DNA from: JANRIZ01 sp033764445
GTDB taxonomy: Bacteria; Verrucomicrobiota; Verrucomicrobiia; JAWXBN01
NCBI GenBank assembly: GCA_033764445.1
Contig: JANRIZ010000019.1
Coordinates: 1-33,669, forward strand
DNA: 33,669 nt
Direction: 5' to 3'
The position numbers were made by a program, and so were the translations under genes. The notes beneath the pieces were generated by a model, which saw only the letters and a program-made list of their open reading frames with translations, did no database searches and was not told the DNA's origin. Positions within the stretch are counted from its first letter, which is position 1. Each line of letters opens with the position of its first letter. Below, in pieces: positions 20,713 through 29,045 of the stretch.

Positions 20713-22182
20713 TCAGGGGCGTTCAATCAAGGTGACAACATCCGTCCCGGGTGGGTGAGTGCCACCTAAAGCCAAGGGGGCCACTCCCTTGTCGTCGATG
20801 CCATCGGGTCCGACGGAATAAACCATGTAGCCTTTTGCGGTGGGAAGGTATCGGAGCGGTTTGTCATCAAAAACATCCACGGGGACGGATGGAAGGTACG
20901 CAGGAACCAATTCCTCGAAGGACGTGGGAAGGCGTTTGTGTTTGTGGCGAAAACGCTCGATGGCCAGTGTGCACAGAAGGTTTTGCCGCCAGGCCTCCTG
21001 GACCATGGCCTTTTCGGTCATTTTTGCCGCAAGTGGAACATAATTCTTTGTAAAAATCGCAAAAAGCGGAAGGGATTGTATCTTTTTGTCAAACTTCGAT
21101 TGAAAATTTTTATGTAATGCCGGTTTTTTTGTATCCGCGATCATTTCCCGAAAAAGTCTGAGTGTACTGAGCTGGTCAATTTCCCAGATTCCCAAAGCTG
21201 AAAAAAACTCAAACAGGAGGTAACCCCCCGTTGCCAGAACCGCTCTTTCCCATTCAACATAATCCAGTGACAACGGAAGGGTGGGGGTCAGGGATGTCCC
21301 GGTGATGGATGATCTCCTGCCGGGGTCGGAAAGCGCTTTGATCCCTTCAATGATGATGACCCGCTCGGTGACAAAGGCACGGGGCAGCTTTTGGGAAAAA
21401 TTCTGTTTTTCCAGAAGTGCGGAAAGTTCAATCAACGTTTCATCGGGCATGGAAATGCGGTTGAGGGAATCCTGAAGCGAGGCATAGGCGACGGCATGGG
21501 TTGACAGATTGACTTGGAACGCGTGCCATCCGGGATAATGGTCCAAAACCTCCGCCACCTCCCGTTGTGTTTTGAACGTGTGCCCCACCCCCCGAAACTC
21601 ATGATCAACACAATGTGCCAGGGCTTTGATCCTTAATACCTCCTCGATCCTTTTGATCTGGTAGCTGGTTTGACCGGAGTGGATGCCTATAAAATCCAGA
21701 TTCACGGGAATATAAATTCCAGACATTGAGGAGGCGTTGGAAATTTTCTCCAGAGCGGGGTGATAATGTTTTTTGAAATCGGAGAGTTGTTTTTGCAGTT
21801 CCGGTGAAATGGGATCGCTGGGTTTCGGGAAAAAATGTCTTTTCCCCGGGATATGGGTTCCAATGACAGGCATTGATTCCAGGGATGGAGGCACCACGGA
21901 AAATGCCGCCAGGGCATTGGTATACACGACGTACCGGTTTTCCGCATCCGGAACGGCCGGGTACCCTTTGAGCAGTTCCTCGGGAGTGACCGGATACCCT
22001 TCCGCACGGATTTTGGCGTATTCCTCCCGGATGAGATGGCGGACATAGGCCCGCATGCCCACAATGCACACGGTCAGAATCACCAGCAGGGCGAACACGC
22101 CCCACACCGACCACATCCACAGACCGGAGAGGGAACCTCGCCTCGCCTCTTCCGGAGCGGGTGCTTTTTTTTCCGTGTCCAT
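20713..22182 (-). CDS. Hypothetical membrane-anchored protein, PVC-type
   Basis: A 489-aa protein. A single N-terminal membrane segment (WMWSVWGVFALLVILTVCIVG, about residues 22-44) is followed by a large, mostly helical extracytoplasmic part without a recognised domain. The end (RHKHKRLPTSFEELVPAYL, VDVFDDKPLRYLPTAKGYMV, then YSVGPDGIDD) matches a tail shared by many hypothetical proteins of Planctomycetes and Verrucomicrobia and resembles the end of type II secretion pseudopilins. Function is unknown. It lies between the six-hairpin gene (97 bp upstream) and the beta-barrel remnant. Confidence 0.75.
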   Translation of the reverse strand: MDTEKKAPAPEEARRGSLSGLWMWSVWGVFALLVILTVCIVGMRAYVRHLIREEYAKIRAEGYPVTPEELLKGYPAVPDAENRYVVYTNALAAFSVVPPSLESMPVIGTHIPGKRHFFPKPSDPISPELQKQLSDFKKHYHPALEKISNASSMSGIYIPVNLDFIGIHSGQTSYQIKRIEEVLRIKALAHCVDHEFRGVGHTFKTQREVAEVLDHYPGWHAFQVNLSTHAVAYASLQDSLNRISMPDETLIELSALLEKQNFSQKLPRAFVTERVIIIEGIKALSDPGRRSSITGTSLTPTLPLSLDYVEWERAVLATGGYLLFEFFSALGIWEIDQLSTLRLFREMIADTKKPALHKNFQSKFDKKIQSLPLFAIFTKNYVPLAAKMTEKAMVQEAWRQNLLCTLAIERFRHKHKRLPTSFEELVPAYLPSVPVDVFDDKPLRYLPTAKGYMVYSVGPDGIDDKGVAPLALGGTHPPGTDVVTLIERP

Positions 22183-22279
22183 GGCCGGGATGATTTCAAA
22201 AAAAACTCACCGAGTACAGGCCGGGATTGAAGGGTCGATTTGCATTTCCGGTTCCGGGGGATATCAACCCGGCTCCACC

Positions 22280-24538
22280 CTACCCCCAGACCAGGGTTAC
22301 CCGGGCGCCCGGGGAGAGGGTCAACTCTGTCCCGGCCAGTTCCCGCCCCTCCACAATCAGTTTTTTACCGCCGGGTTGCCGGAGGACCACCCTGAGGGTC
22401 AAGGTCGTCTCCCAGGGATTGGTCAGGGACCAATGCGCCCCGTGCCTTTCGAGTTTCAACGCATCCAGACAGATGATTTCACCGGTCTGACCGTTGACGT
22501 ACAACGCCCCGTTTTCCAGAACAAAAAGATCGGCGTACAAGACCAGGCCCGTACACCAGGCATGGGCCAGTTGCAGCGTGCCGCCCTTGGGCACACCGTT
22601 GGGGGTCTGATGCCAGCGCTCGGTCATCATGCCCCGGCGTGCATCAAAAACCCCGTCGTGGGTGGCGAGCATCTGGTGGCAACCCAGCAGATGGTTGCGG
22701 CATTGTTTGAGCAGATAATCGTCCCCCGTCTCCCTCCACAGCGCCACCAATTCCGGGGTGATGATCAGTCCGAAGGGATGCAGGTGGACATTGTTGGGCG
22801 AGGAAATATCCAGGCCCTTGGTCCGGTAATCGTACCGACCCAGCTGGCTCATGGGCGGAAAAACGGTGTTGTACTGCCAGCGAAAGGTCATGTGATACCC
22901 CGCCGCCAAAAGCGCCAGGTCCAGCCACGTGCGTTCCCCGGTCACCTGCCAGAGATTGGTGTAGGCCATCACCGCATTTTGCGGGTCTTCGGAGGTGACC
23001 ATTCCATGCGATCCCTCCGGCGCACCGCTCATATACGCGTCACGCAGCGCCGCTTCAAAATGTTTTCCGCATTGTGCGGCGGCGGAAAGATAACGTGCCT
23101 GACCGGTGAGGCGGTGCCCCTCGACCAGGGCCGTGATCCAGTGGAGGCCTTCCTCTCCCTCCCAATCCAGCACCGATCCATCCGTCCCGTCGTATGCCTG
23201 GCCGGGGTTTCCGTGGTGCTGCTCGATGATGGGACAGACAAAATCCAGGTTGCGACACACCGCCGAAGTCCACAAATCCCTCGATTCCCTTTCCGGTTCC
23301 GTTTGAGCGGCGCGCGCGGCAAAAATCACGGCCTCCGCAAGGGTCCGTGACTGCAGTTCCTTGGAGCCGGCACCCAGCGTGCAGACCCCCCCGACACGAT
23401 GCGGGGCGGGCCAGCCGGTTTCCCAGCCATTGTCCCTGGAAAATTTGCTCCAGAACGTCCCGAAGGGGGTGAGGTTGCGGCAGCAGAAATCGATGACCCT
23501 GCGTCCGGCCCGGGCGATGTCCGGACGGTTGTATTTCAAACCGTACTGGCGCATCGGGTGGGCGTAGGGGATGCCGCTGACAAAACCCGTGTGCATGTCG
23601 AACCGGTCCACGTGCCGGTTGTTTTTGGCGTAGTACCCCTCGTAGGTGCAGGTTTCCCAGAGCGCGGAATATTTGTCGTCGTAGTGCCAGGTGAAAAGAC
23701 CGTACGCCGCATGGTCGATCCCCTCGCGGGCCGGGAACCAGGGGTTGGGCGCATGGAGGGCATCCCACCAGGAAAAGGTTTCCCGCAGCAGCGGATTGAA
23801 ACTGTGGGGATCGGAGTCCCCCAGATACAGCCAGAATGGGACCGAGAACCGTTCACCCGGTTCCAGAGTCGCAAAGGTGACCACCGGCAGTGTGTTGTCC
23901 CCATCCACCGGTTTGCTCATGTCCCGCTGGCGCGGCTCCTCACGGTATGGCCAGGCCGCAACCAGGGCCCGGCTCCCGGAACGGTTATCTAGGCCGATGG
24001 AGGTCATGTGTCCGTTGCTGCTTTCCTCCATGACCAGGGCGACACTCCCCCCATTTTGCCAGGCAAAGACCGCCGGGACCGCCGTCAAATCCGACCGGAA
24101 GGTCCACCAGCTGTTGCGGGAAATGGAAAGATCGGGGGGTTCGACCAGCGAGGGCGGACCGCCGGTGTACATCTGGGTGTTTTTTTTGTAGAGCAACGCC
24201 GGAATCAGCCAGCGGGGTTCCGCATTTTGCTCCGCGAGCGGGAGCGTCCATTTCAAGTTGATCGCCACAGGAGAATCCGACACATTTTGCCCGGAGAACT
24301 CCAGATGCACGAGAGACGCATGCGGACCCTCGTGCAGGCCCGCCTTCAGGCGGATTTCCACCCCCCCCGCCTCCGCCCGCAGCCCCCCCGCCTTTTCCTC
24401 CCATTGCGGCGACAGACTCCCGTGGGGGGTGAGGATTTCCACCCAGCGGACGTGGGGCTTCAGTACCTGTGTTTTGCCGTGAAAAAGTTCCAGACCGTTT
24501 TCGGTCAGGGAAAAAGAGGGAGTCAGGGATTGGGGCAT
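22280..24538 (-). CDS. Six-hairpin glycosidase-like protein
   Basis: A 752-aa protein without a signal peptide. An N-terminal beta-rich part (about residues 1-260) precedes an all-helical half with the look of an (alpha/alpha)6 barrel: AAYGLFTWHYDDKYSALW, MRQYGLKYNRPDIARAGRRV, WEGEEGLHWITALVEGHRLT and LAHAWCTGLVLYADLFVLE, followed by a C-terminal beta domain. It is rich in Trp and His. It most resembles glycoside hydrolases with the six-hairpin fold, but I cannot assign a GH number or catalytic acids. Cytoplasmic location is odd for a polysaccharide-degrading enzyme and suggests oligosaccharide processing. It follows the GYF_2 gene by 46 bp on the same strand. Confidence 0.7.
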   Translation of the reverse strand: MPQSLTPSFSLTENGLELFHGKTQVLKPHVRWVEILTPHGSLSPQWEEKAGGLRAEAGGVEIRLKAGLHEGPHASLVHLEFSGQNVSDSPVAINLKWTLPLAEQNAEPRWLIPALLYKKNTQMYTGGPPSLVEPPDLSISRNSWWTFRSDLTAVPAVFAWQNGGSVALVMEESSNGHMTSIGLDNRSGSRALVAAWPYREEPRQRDMSKPVDGDNTLPVVTFATLEPGERFSVPFWLYLGDSDPHSFNPLLRETFSWWDALHAPNPWFPAREGIDHAAYGLFTWHYDDKYSALWETCTYEGYYAKNNRHVDRFDMHTGFVSGIPYAHPMRQYGLKYNRPDIARAGRRVIDFCCRNLTPFGTFWSKFSRDNGWETGWPAPHRVGGVCTLGAGSKELQSRTLAEAVIFAARAAQTEPERESRDLWTSAVCRNLDFVCPIIEQHHGNPGQAYDGTDGSVLDWEGEEGLHWITALVEGHRLTGQARYLSAAAQCGKHFEAALRDAYMSGAPEGSHGMVTSEDPQNAVMAYTNLWQVTGERTWLDLALLAAGYHMTFRWQYNTVFPPMSQLGRYDYRTKGLDISSPNNVHLHPFGLIITPELVALWRETGDDYLLKQCRNHLLGCHQMLATHDGVFDARRGMMTERWHQTPNGVPKGGTLQLAHAWCTGLVLYADLFVLENGALYVNGQTGEIICLDALKLERHGAHWSLTNPWETTLTLRVVLRQPGGKKLIVEGRELAGTELTLSPGARVTLVWG

Positions 24539-24584
24539 CGTCCTCCCATCATGGCTTATCCCGGTCTAAATATAAATCTGTTTT

Positions 24585-25109
24585 TTACCCCATCGCCATG
24601 CCGATCATGATGATCAGGACCATCCCGACCAGTTCGATCCCGTTGAGGATGCCCCCGACAATCGGGACCGTTTTCCCGACCCCCTCCCCAAACAGGGGAA
24701 TGATGCCGAAGACAATCCCCATGACATTGAGACCCATGCCCGCAAAGGAGAGAAGCCCCACGACCATGTAGACCGGACTGTTGTCGGGCTCCCCCTTTTC
24801 GTGGGCCAGCCCCGCCACCACCAACAGAACAAACCAGGCCACAAACATGAACAGCCCGATTCCCAGACTGGTCCATCCCAGGCCGGAACTCCCTTTTGTG
24901 GCCGTTCCCCCCGTGGCCTGTGGGAGGGGCGGAGGAACAACGGAAGTTCCAAAATGCTGACCCGCGGGCTGCCAGTCGACCATCCCCTGACACCAGACAA
25001 GGTCCGTCGGCGCCACCTGACCGGAATCCATCATCTGCGTGATCAGTTCGCCGGAAAAAGGCCCGGACTGTTTTCCCTTTTGAATGAGGTGGTAGACCGG
25101 ATGATTCAT
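24585..25109 (-). CDS. GYF_2-domain membrane protein
   Basis: A 174-aa protein. Residues 1-55 (YHLIQKGKQSGPFSGELITQMM, then VAPTDLVWCQGMVDWQPA) form a GYF_2 domain, a small fold that binds proline-rich or other peptides in related proteins. After a proline/glycine linker come three hydrophobic segments (about 78-103, 115-140 and 147-172). Such proteins are frequent in the PVC and Bacteroidetes groups and have no known role. It lies 10 bp downstream of the AsmA-like gene on the same strand. Confidence 0.8.
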   Translation of the reverse strand: MNHPVYHLIQKGKQSGPFSGELITQMMDSGQVAPTDLVWCQGMVDWQPAGQHFGTSVVPPPLPQATGGTATKGSSGLGWTSLGIGLFMFVAWFVLLVVAGLAHEKGEPDNSPVYMVVGLLSFAGMGLNVMGIVFGIIPLFGEGVGKTVPIVGGILNGIELVGMVLIIMIGMAMG

Positions 25110-25119
25110 GAACCCTCTC

Positions 25120-26397
25120 CTATTGGAAAATGCCTTTCAGACCCTCTCCGATCCCCTTGAGCGGGTTGGAGAGCGTTTTGGAAATGACCGAGTCCATCTC
25201 GACCTTCACCTCATCGGTTGAACCCGTGAGCCGGAACGGGATGGTTTCGCCGCCCTCCGGGGTATCGGCGAAAGCACCGCGGGCGATGCCCGGAATTCCC
25301 TCCGCCATGGCCGCGTTGACAGACAGCACCATGTCCCCCGAAAGCGTGCGTGCGTGGTTGTAGATGAGCCCCCCCGTGAGTTTGTAATCCCGGTGGGAGA
25401 TGAGGACATCCTGCGAGTGGATTTCGGATTCCACAAGGACGAAGCTCATTTTCAGTTCCGCCTCACGCAGCGGTTTGAAATCCTGGAAAATCTTGGCCTC
25501 ATTGAATATGGCGTAGTCGGGCAGCGCCACACCGATGGTGAAATTTTTGACGGTCAGGGAACCCTGGCCGGAGAGCGCCGGGGAATCCGGCACAACCTTC
25601 CCGTCGAAATCCGCCTTCAAATCCAGGACCCCTCCCGGCGCATTTTTGAACCCCATCGCCGTCAGCAACGCCCGCATATCCGCGCCGGTCAGCTCCATTC
25701 TCCCCTTTTTGATCCACGGCTGGGTTTGCAGGGGGAGCGAACCGCTGAGCCTGATTTTTCCCCCGCTGATTCTGGCCGTGCATTCCGTGACGTCACAAGC
25801 CTTATCCGTGTAGACAAAAGCCGTATGCACCTCCGTGAGCACAAGACCGGCAATGGCCAGCCCCTCGGCGGAAAGTGTGCCGCGGACCTCCTTGGGCCCG
25901 CTCTGGGTGAGAGAGACATCCGCCTCATTGATTTTGACCGACCAGCCGGAAACATTCGCGGCCGTGATCTGGGCATGGCGGAAGCGCACGGCGGGGAGAT
26001 TCATGGGAATGCGGTAAAGCGTGTTTTGAGGGTCCTCGCGCAAAAAGGTCATTTTGAGGGTTCCCCCCGTTCCTTCGAGTTCCGTGAGGGTGAGCTTCAG
26101 ACCGAGCAGATCCCTGTAGGAGACGGATACCGCCATGCGGTCCGGGGCCACGGAGGCATAGGCGGATTCCGTGGGTGGCAGTTCAAGCCTTGGTTTGTCG
26201 AGGATGATTTTCAGCCCGCGCAGCCGGGCCTTTCCGTAGGAGAATTTCCCCCCGCTCTGGGACTGGACCTGATCGACAATCCATTGCCGCATCGGGTTGG
26301 AGCTGAGCACCGTTGCCGCCAGCGTGTTGAACGTCAGCGCCAGGGCGACCACACAGACCAACAGAAGGGCCGAGACAATGATCAGGGGTTTTTTCAT
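25120..26397 (-). CDS. AsmA-like protein
   Basis: 425 aa from ATG 26397 (MKKPLIIVSALLLVCVVALA). A second in-frame ATG at 26415 adds six residues; neither has an obvious ribosome binding site. The N terminus is a signal anchor, followed by beta-rich repeats of the AsmA/DUF748 type (VQSQSGGKFSYGKARLRGLKI, VLDLKADFDGKVV, LSGQGSLTVKNFTI, IPFRLTGSTDEVKVEMD). AsmA-family proteins span the periplasm and are linked to phospholipid transport or outer-membrane assembly. It heads a minus-strand run: AsmA-like, GYF_2, six-hairpin, hypothetical. Confidence 0.8.
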   Translation of the reverse strand: MKKPLIIVSALLLVCVVALALTFNTLAATVLSSNPMRQWIVDQVQSQSGGKFSYGKARLRGLKIILDKPRLELPPTESAYASVAPDRMAVSVSYRDLLGLKLTLTELEGTGGTLKMTFLREDPQNTLYRIPMNLPAVRFRHAQITAANVSGWSVKINEADVSLTQSGPKEVRGTLSAEGLAIAGLVLTEVHTAFVYTDKACDVTECTARISGGKIRLSGSLPLQTQPWIKKGRMELTGADMRALLTAMGFKNAPGGVLDLKADFDGKVVPDSPALSGQGSLTVKNFTIGVALPDYAIFNEAKIFQDFKPLREAELKMSFVLVESEIHSQDVLISHRDYKLTGGLIYNHARTLSGDMVLSVNAAMAEGIPGIARGAFADTPEGGETIPFRLTGSTDEVKVEMDSVISKTLSNPLKGIGEGLKGIFQ

Positions 26398-26536
26398 CGG
26401 GAGACAGTTGACCATGGATCACGCAAAATTCACGGATTTTTTTCGGCCATGATTTTCCCCGGCCCCCGGTGTTTCTCAGAAATGTCACATTTGCCTGCTT
26501 GAGCTTCGGGGACCGGACGGTAGGCTGGAACGCCCT

Positions 26537-28681
26537 ATGGGATCAGACTTTTCCTCACCGGAGCTGTACATCAACCGGGAGCTGTCATGGCTGGAGTTTA
26601 ATGCGCGGGTCCTGGAGGAGTCCCTTGATTCCTCACAGCCCCTGCTGGAGCGTGTCAAATTCCTGTGCATTTTCAGCTCGAACCTCGATGAGTTTTTCGA
26701 GGTCCGTGTGGCCGGCATCCAGCAACAGATCGAGAACCACTCCAGTGACGTGGGTCCGGACGGGCTTTCCGCCACCGAGATATTCGCGGCGATTCGCAAA
26801 CGGGTCCGGAAACTCGTGGACATCCAGTACCGAGAATGGAATGAAAAGTTGAGGCCGGCCCTGGTGGAAAACGGCATCCGTTTTGTGCAGCCCCCGGAGC
26901 TGAGCCCCAAGAACCGGGCCTGGAGCCGGAGTTTTTTCATGGAGGAAGTGTTTCCGGTCCTCACCCCCCTGGCGGTGGACCCCAGCCATCCGTTTCCCCA
27001 GCTTTTGAACAAAAGCCAGAATATCATTGTCCATCTGCGCAAACCCGGTCGTGCACATAACGGGGGGGAATTCCATGCCATCGTGCAGATTCCGCGCGTC
27101 CTTCCGCGTCTGATCCCCGTTCCGCCGGAAAAGGGGGATGGGGCGGATACGGACTACATCTTCCTGACGGATCTGATTCTCCACCATGCGGGCGAGTTGT
27201 TTCCCGGATTGAAGGTGCTGGGGGCTTACATGTTCCGGGTCACCCGCAACAGTGATCTGTACATTGACGATGAGGAGGCGGAGAATCTGCTGCGGACCAT
27301 CGAGAAGGAACTGCACCATCGGTCCAAGGGAAATGCCGTGAGGCTTGAGCTGCACAAGGGGTGCCCGGAGGAAATCCAGCACTTCCTGCTTTCGAATTTT
27401 CACCTGCGCGAGGAACATCTTTATTTTCTGGATGGCCCCCTGAATCTGCAGCATCTCATGCCCCTGTGTACGAGCGACCAGTTCCCCCTGCTCAAGGACC
27501 GCCCCTTCTATCCCACGCGCGATCCGGCACTCCCCTCGGATGCCGACATTTTTGAGGTGTTGCGGCAGGAGGACGTCCTTCTGCACCATCCCTACGAGAG
27601 TTTTGACGCGATCATCGACTTTCTCGACCATGCCTCCCGGGATTCCCAGGTGTTGGCCATCAAAATGACCCTGTACCGCACCAGCGGCGACTCGCCGATT
27701 GTCAAAGCCCTCATCAATGCCGCCAACAACGGCAAACAGGTCACCGCCCTGGTCGAGCTGAAGGCCCGGTTTGACGAGGCCAACAACATCCAGTGGGCGC
27801 GCCTGCTCGAAGAATCCGGAGTCCATGTCGTTTACGGGGTCGTCGGACTCAAAACCCACTGCAAACTGCTGATGGTGGTGCGTCGGGACTCCGACAAAAT
27901 CCGGCGCTACTGTCATCTGGGCACGGGAAATTATCATCCGCGGACCGCCCGCATGTACACGGATCTGAGCCTGATGACCTCCTCGGAACGGCTCTGCGGC
28001 GAGGTGGCGATGCTCTTCAACGCCCTGACGGGCCTTTCCGAATATCCCGCGTTTGAAAAGTTGCTGGTCGCCCCCTACGATCTGGCCAACCATCTGAAGG
28101 AGAAAATTTCACGGGAAACCCAGCTGGCCCTTGCAGGCAAACCCGGACGGATCATTTTCAAAATCAATTCCATTGTGGATGAGGAAATGATCAAGTCCCT
28201 GTACCAGGCCTCCTGTGCGGGGGTGAAAATCGATCTGATCGTGCGGGGCATCTGCTGTCTGCGCCCGCATATCCCGGGGGTCAGCGAAAACATCCGGGTC
28301 ATCAGCATCGTGGGGCGATTCCTGGAACACAGCCGCATCTATTATTTTGGCAATGACGGCTCGCCGGAAATCTATCTTGGCAGTGCCGACCTCATGCCCC
28401 GCAATCTGTACCGCCGTGTGGAGGTGGTTTTTCCCGTGGAATGCGCACGCCTCAAAAAACATCTGTACGATGACATCCTGGAAACCTACCTGGCCGACTG
28501 CGTCAAAGCCCGGGAACTCCTCGTGGACGGCTCCTACAAACGCCTCAAGCCCGGCAACGGCAGAAAGGCCACCCAGGCACAGTTGACCTTTCGCGAAACG
28601 GCCCGTCACCAGTCCCGCATCATTTCCCAAAAAAACAAACCCGTCAAAGGGTTCACCCCGGTCAAATCAATGAAGGAATGA
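26537..28681 (+). CDS. ppk1: Polyphosphate kinase 1
   Basis: A 714-aa protein, full length for PPK1. The N-terminal domain begins YINRELSWLEFNARVLEE. The head follows, and both catalytic domains are present: RTSGDSPIVKALINAANNGK, GLKTHCKLLMVVRR with the phosphorylated histidine, GTGNYHPRTARMYTDLSLM, and the second His region RFLEHSRIYYFGN near residue 600. It makes inorganic polyphosphate from ATP reversibly and is usually membrane-associated. Polyphosphate helps in stress and can activate Lon against antitoxins, so its proximity to four TA pairs is notable but not evidence of a link. It is the gene next to oriC. Confidence 0.97.
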   Translation: MGSDFSSPELYINRELSWLEFNARVLEESLDSSQPLLERVKFLCIFSSNLDEFFEVRVAGIQQQIENHSSDVGPDGLSATEIFAAIRKRVRKLVDIQYREWNEKLRPALVENGIRFVQPPELSPKNRAWSRSFFMEEVFPVLTPLAVDPSHPFPQLLNKSQNIIVHLRKPGRAHNGGEFHAIVQIPRVLPRLIPVPPEKGDGADTDYIFLTDLILHHAGELFPGLKVLGAYMFRVTRNSDLYIDDEEAENLLRTIEKELHHRSKGNAVRLELHKGCPEEIQHFLLSNFHLREEHLYFLDGPLNLQHLMPLCTSDQFPLLKDRPFYPTRDPALPSDADIFEVLRQEDVLLHHPYESFDAIIDFLDHASRDSQVLAIKMTLYRTSGDSPIVKALINAANNGKQVTALVELKARFDEANNIQWARLLEESGVHVVYGVVGLKTHCKLLMVVRRDSDKIRRYCHLGTGNYHPRTARMYTDLSLMTSSERLCGEVAMLFNALTGLSEYPAFEKLLVAPYDLANHLKEKISRETQLALAGKPGRIIFKINSIVDEEMIKSLYQASCAGVKIDLIVRGICCLRPHIPGVSENIRVISIVGRFLEHSRIYYFGNDGSPEIYLGSADLMPRNLYRRVEVVFPVECARLKKHLYDDILETYLADCVKARELLVDGSYKRLKPGNGRKATQAQLTFRETARHQSRIISQKNKPVKGFTPVKSMKE

Positions 28682-28798
28682 CGCCCGTATCCCTGACAGG
28701 AGGGGGGATTTGAATGGTCCCTCCCAAAACACACACACCCATCACTCGTTTATGATTCCAGCAGCAAAATCCCTCCTGTTTTCAGCGGATTTCCGGCC

Positions 28799-28807
28799 TG
28801 TGAATAA
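28799..28807 (-). promoter_or_regulatory. DnaA box (TTATTCACA)
   Basis: An exact TTATTCACA (consensus TTATNCACA) read on the minus strand. It forms the left half of an inverted repeat whose right half reaches 28825 and carries TTATTC on the plus strand. Confidence 0.75.
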
Positions 28808-28880
28808 CTTGTTCAAAAGTTATTCTGGCTTTGCCTCCGAAATGGGGTATGACCGTGTGTATGTGTCACCCTGCTGACAC

Positions 28881-28980
28881 CCAATTGAATTTTATTTGTA
28901 AAATTATAAAAATTACAATGTAACTGGTTTTATTTGAAAGATTTAAAAATAAAAACAATTTTTTAAAATTTCTCATTTTA
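28881..28980. other. AT-rich DNA unwinding element candidate
   Basis: A 100-bp tract with only scattered G/C (about 14 by eye), with long runs of A and T, in otherwise GC-rich DNA. It lies between the two exact DnaA boxes. Its composition and position fit the easily melted part of oriC. No protein-coding frame of significance runs through it. Confidence 0.65.
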
Positions 28981-29036
28981 TGTCTGGGTTGAGAACGGTG
29001 ACTCAACCAGATTTGACCCGCCACAAAATGACGATG

Positions 29037-29045
29037 TGTGAATAA
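29037..29045 (-). promoter_or_regulatory. DnaA box abutting dnaA start
   Basis: TTATTCACA on the minus strand ends exactly at the base before the GTG at 29046. Binding here could autoregulate dnaA, as well as serve in origin activation. Confidence 0.75.

Larger units (their letters stand above)
28682..29045 (+). other. oriC: Candidate replication origin region (oriC) upstream of dnaA
   Basis: This 364-bp gap holds no gene. It contains two exact DnaA boxes on the minus strand (TTATTCACA at 28799-28807 and 29037-29045), about 100 bp of very AT-rich DNA (28881-28980), and three hairpins. The hairpins are GAATAACTT/AAGTTATTC (28802-28825), which includes a box and pairs it with a TTATTC half-box on the other strand; GTGTCA/TGACAC (28863-28880); and GGTTGAG/CTCAACC (28987-29008). 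The box at 29037-29045 abuts the dnaA GTG codon at 29046. This fits an origin with a DNA unwinding element. Confidence 0.75.

Noticed and set aside
22055..23350. Long plus-strand frame opposite the six-hairpin gene
   Set aside because: Antisense shadow; low-complexity and no start context.
26633..28093. Long minus-strand frame opposite ppk1
   Set aside because: ppk1 is unambiguous on the plus strand; the frame is a composition artefact.
28699..28724. GGAGGG...CCCTCC hairpin after ppk1
   Set aside because: A 6-bp stem with a 14-nt loop and no T run; too weak to call a terminator.
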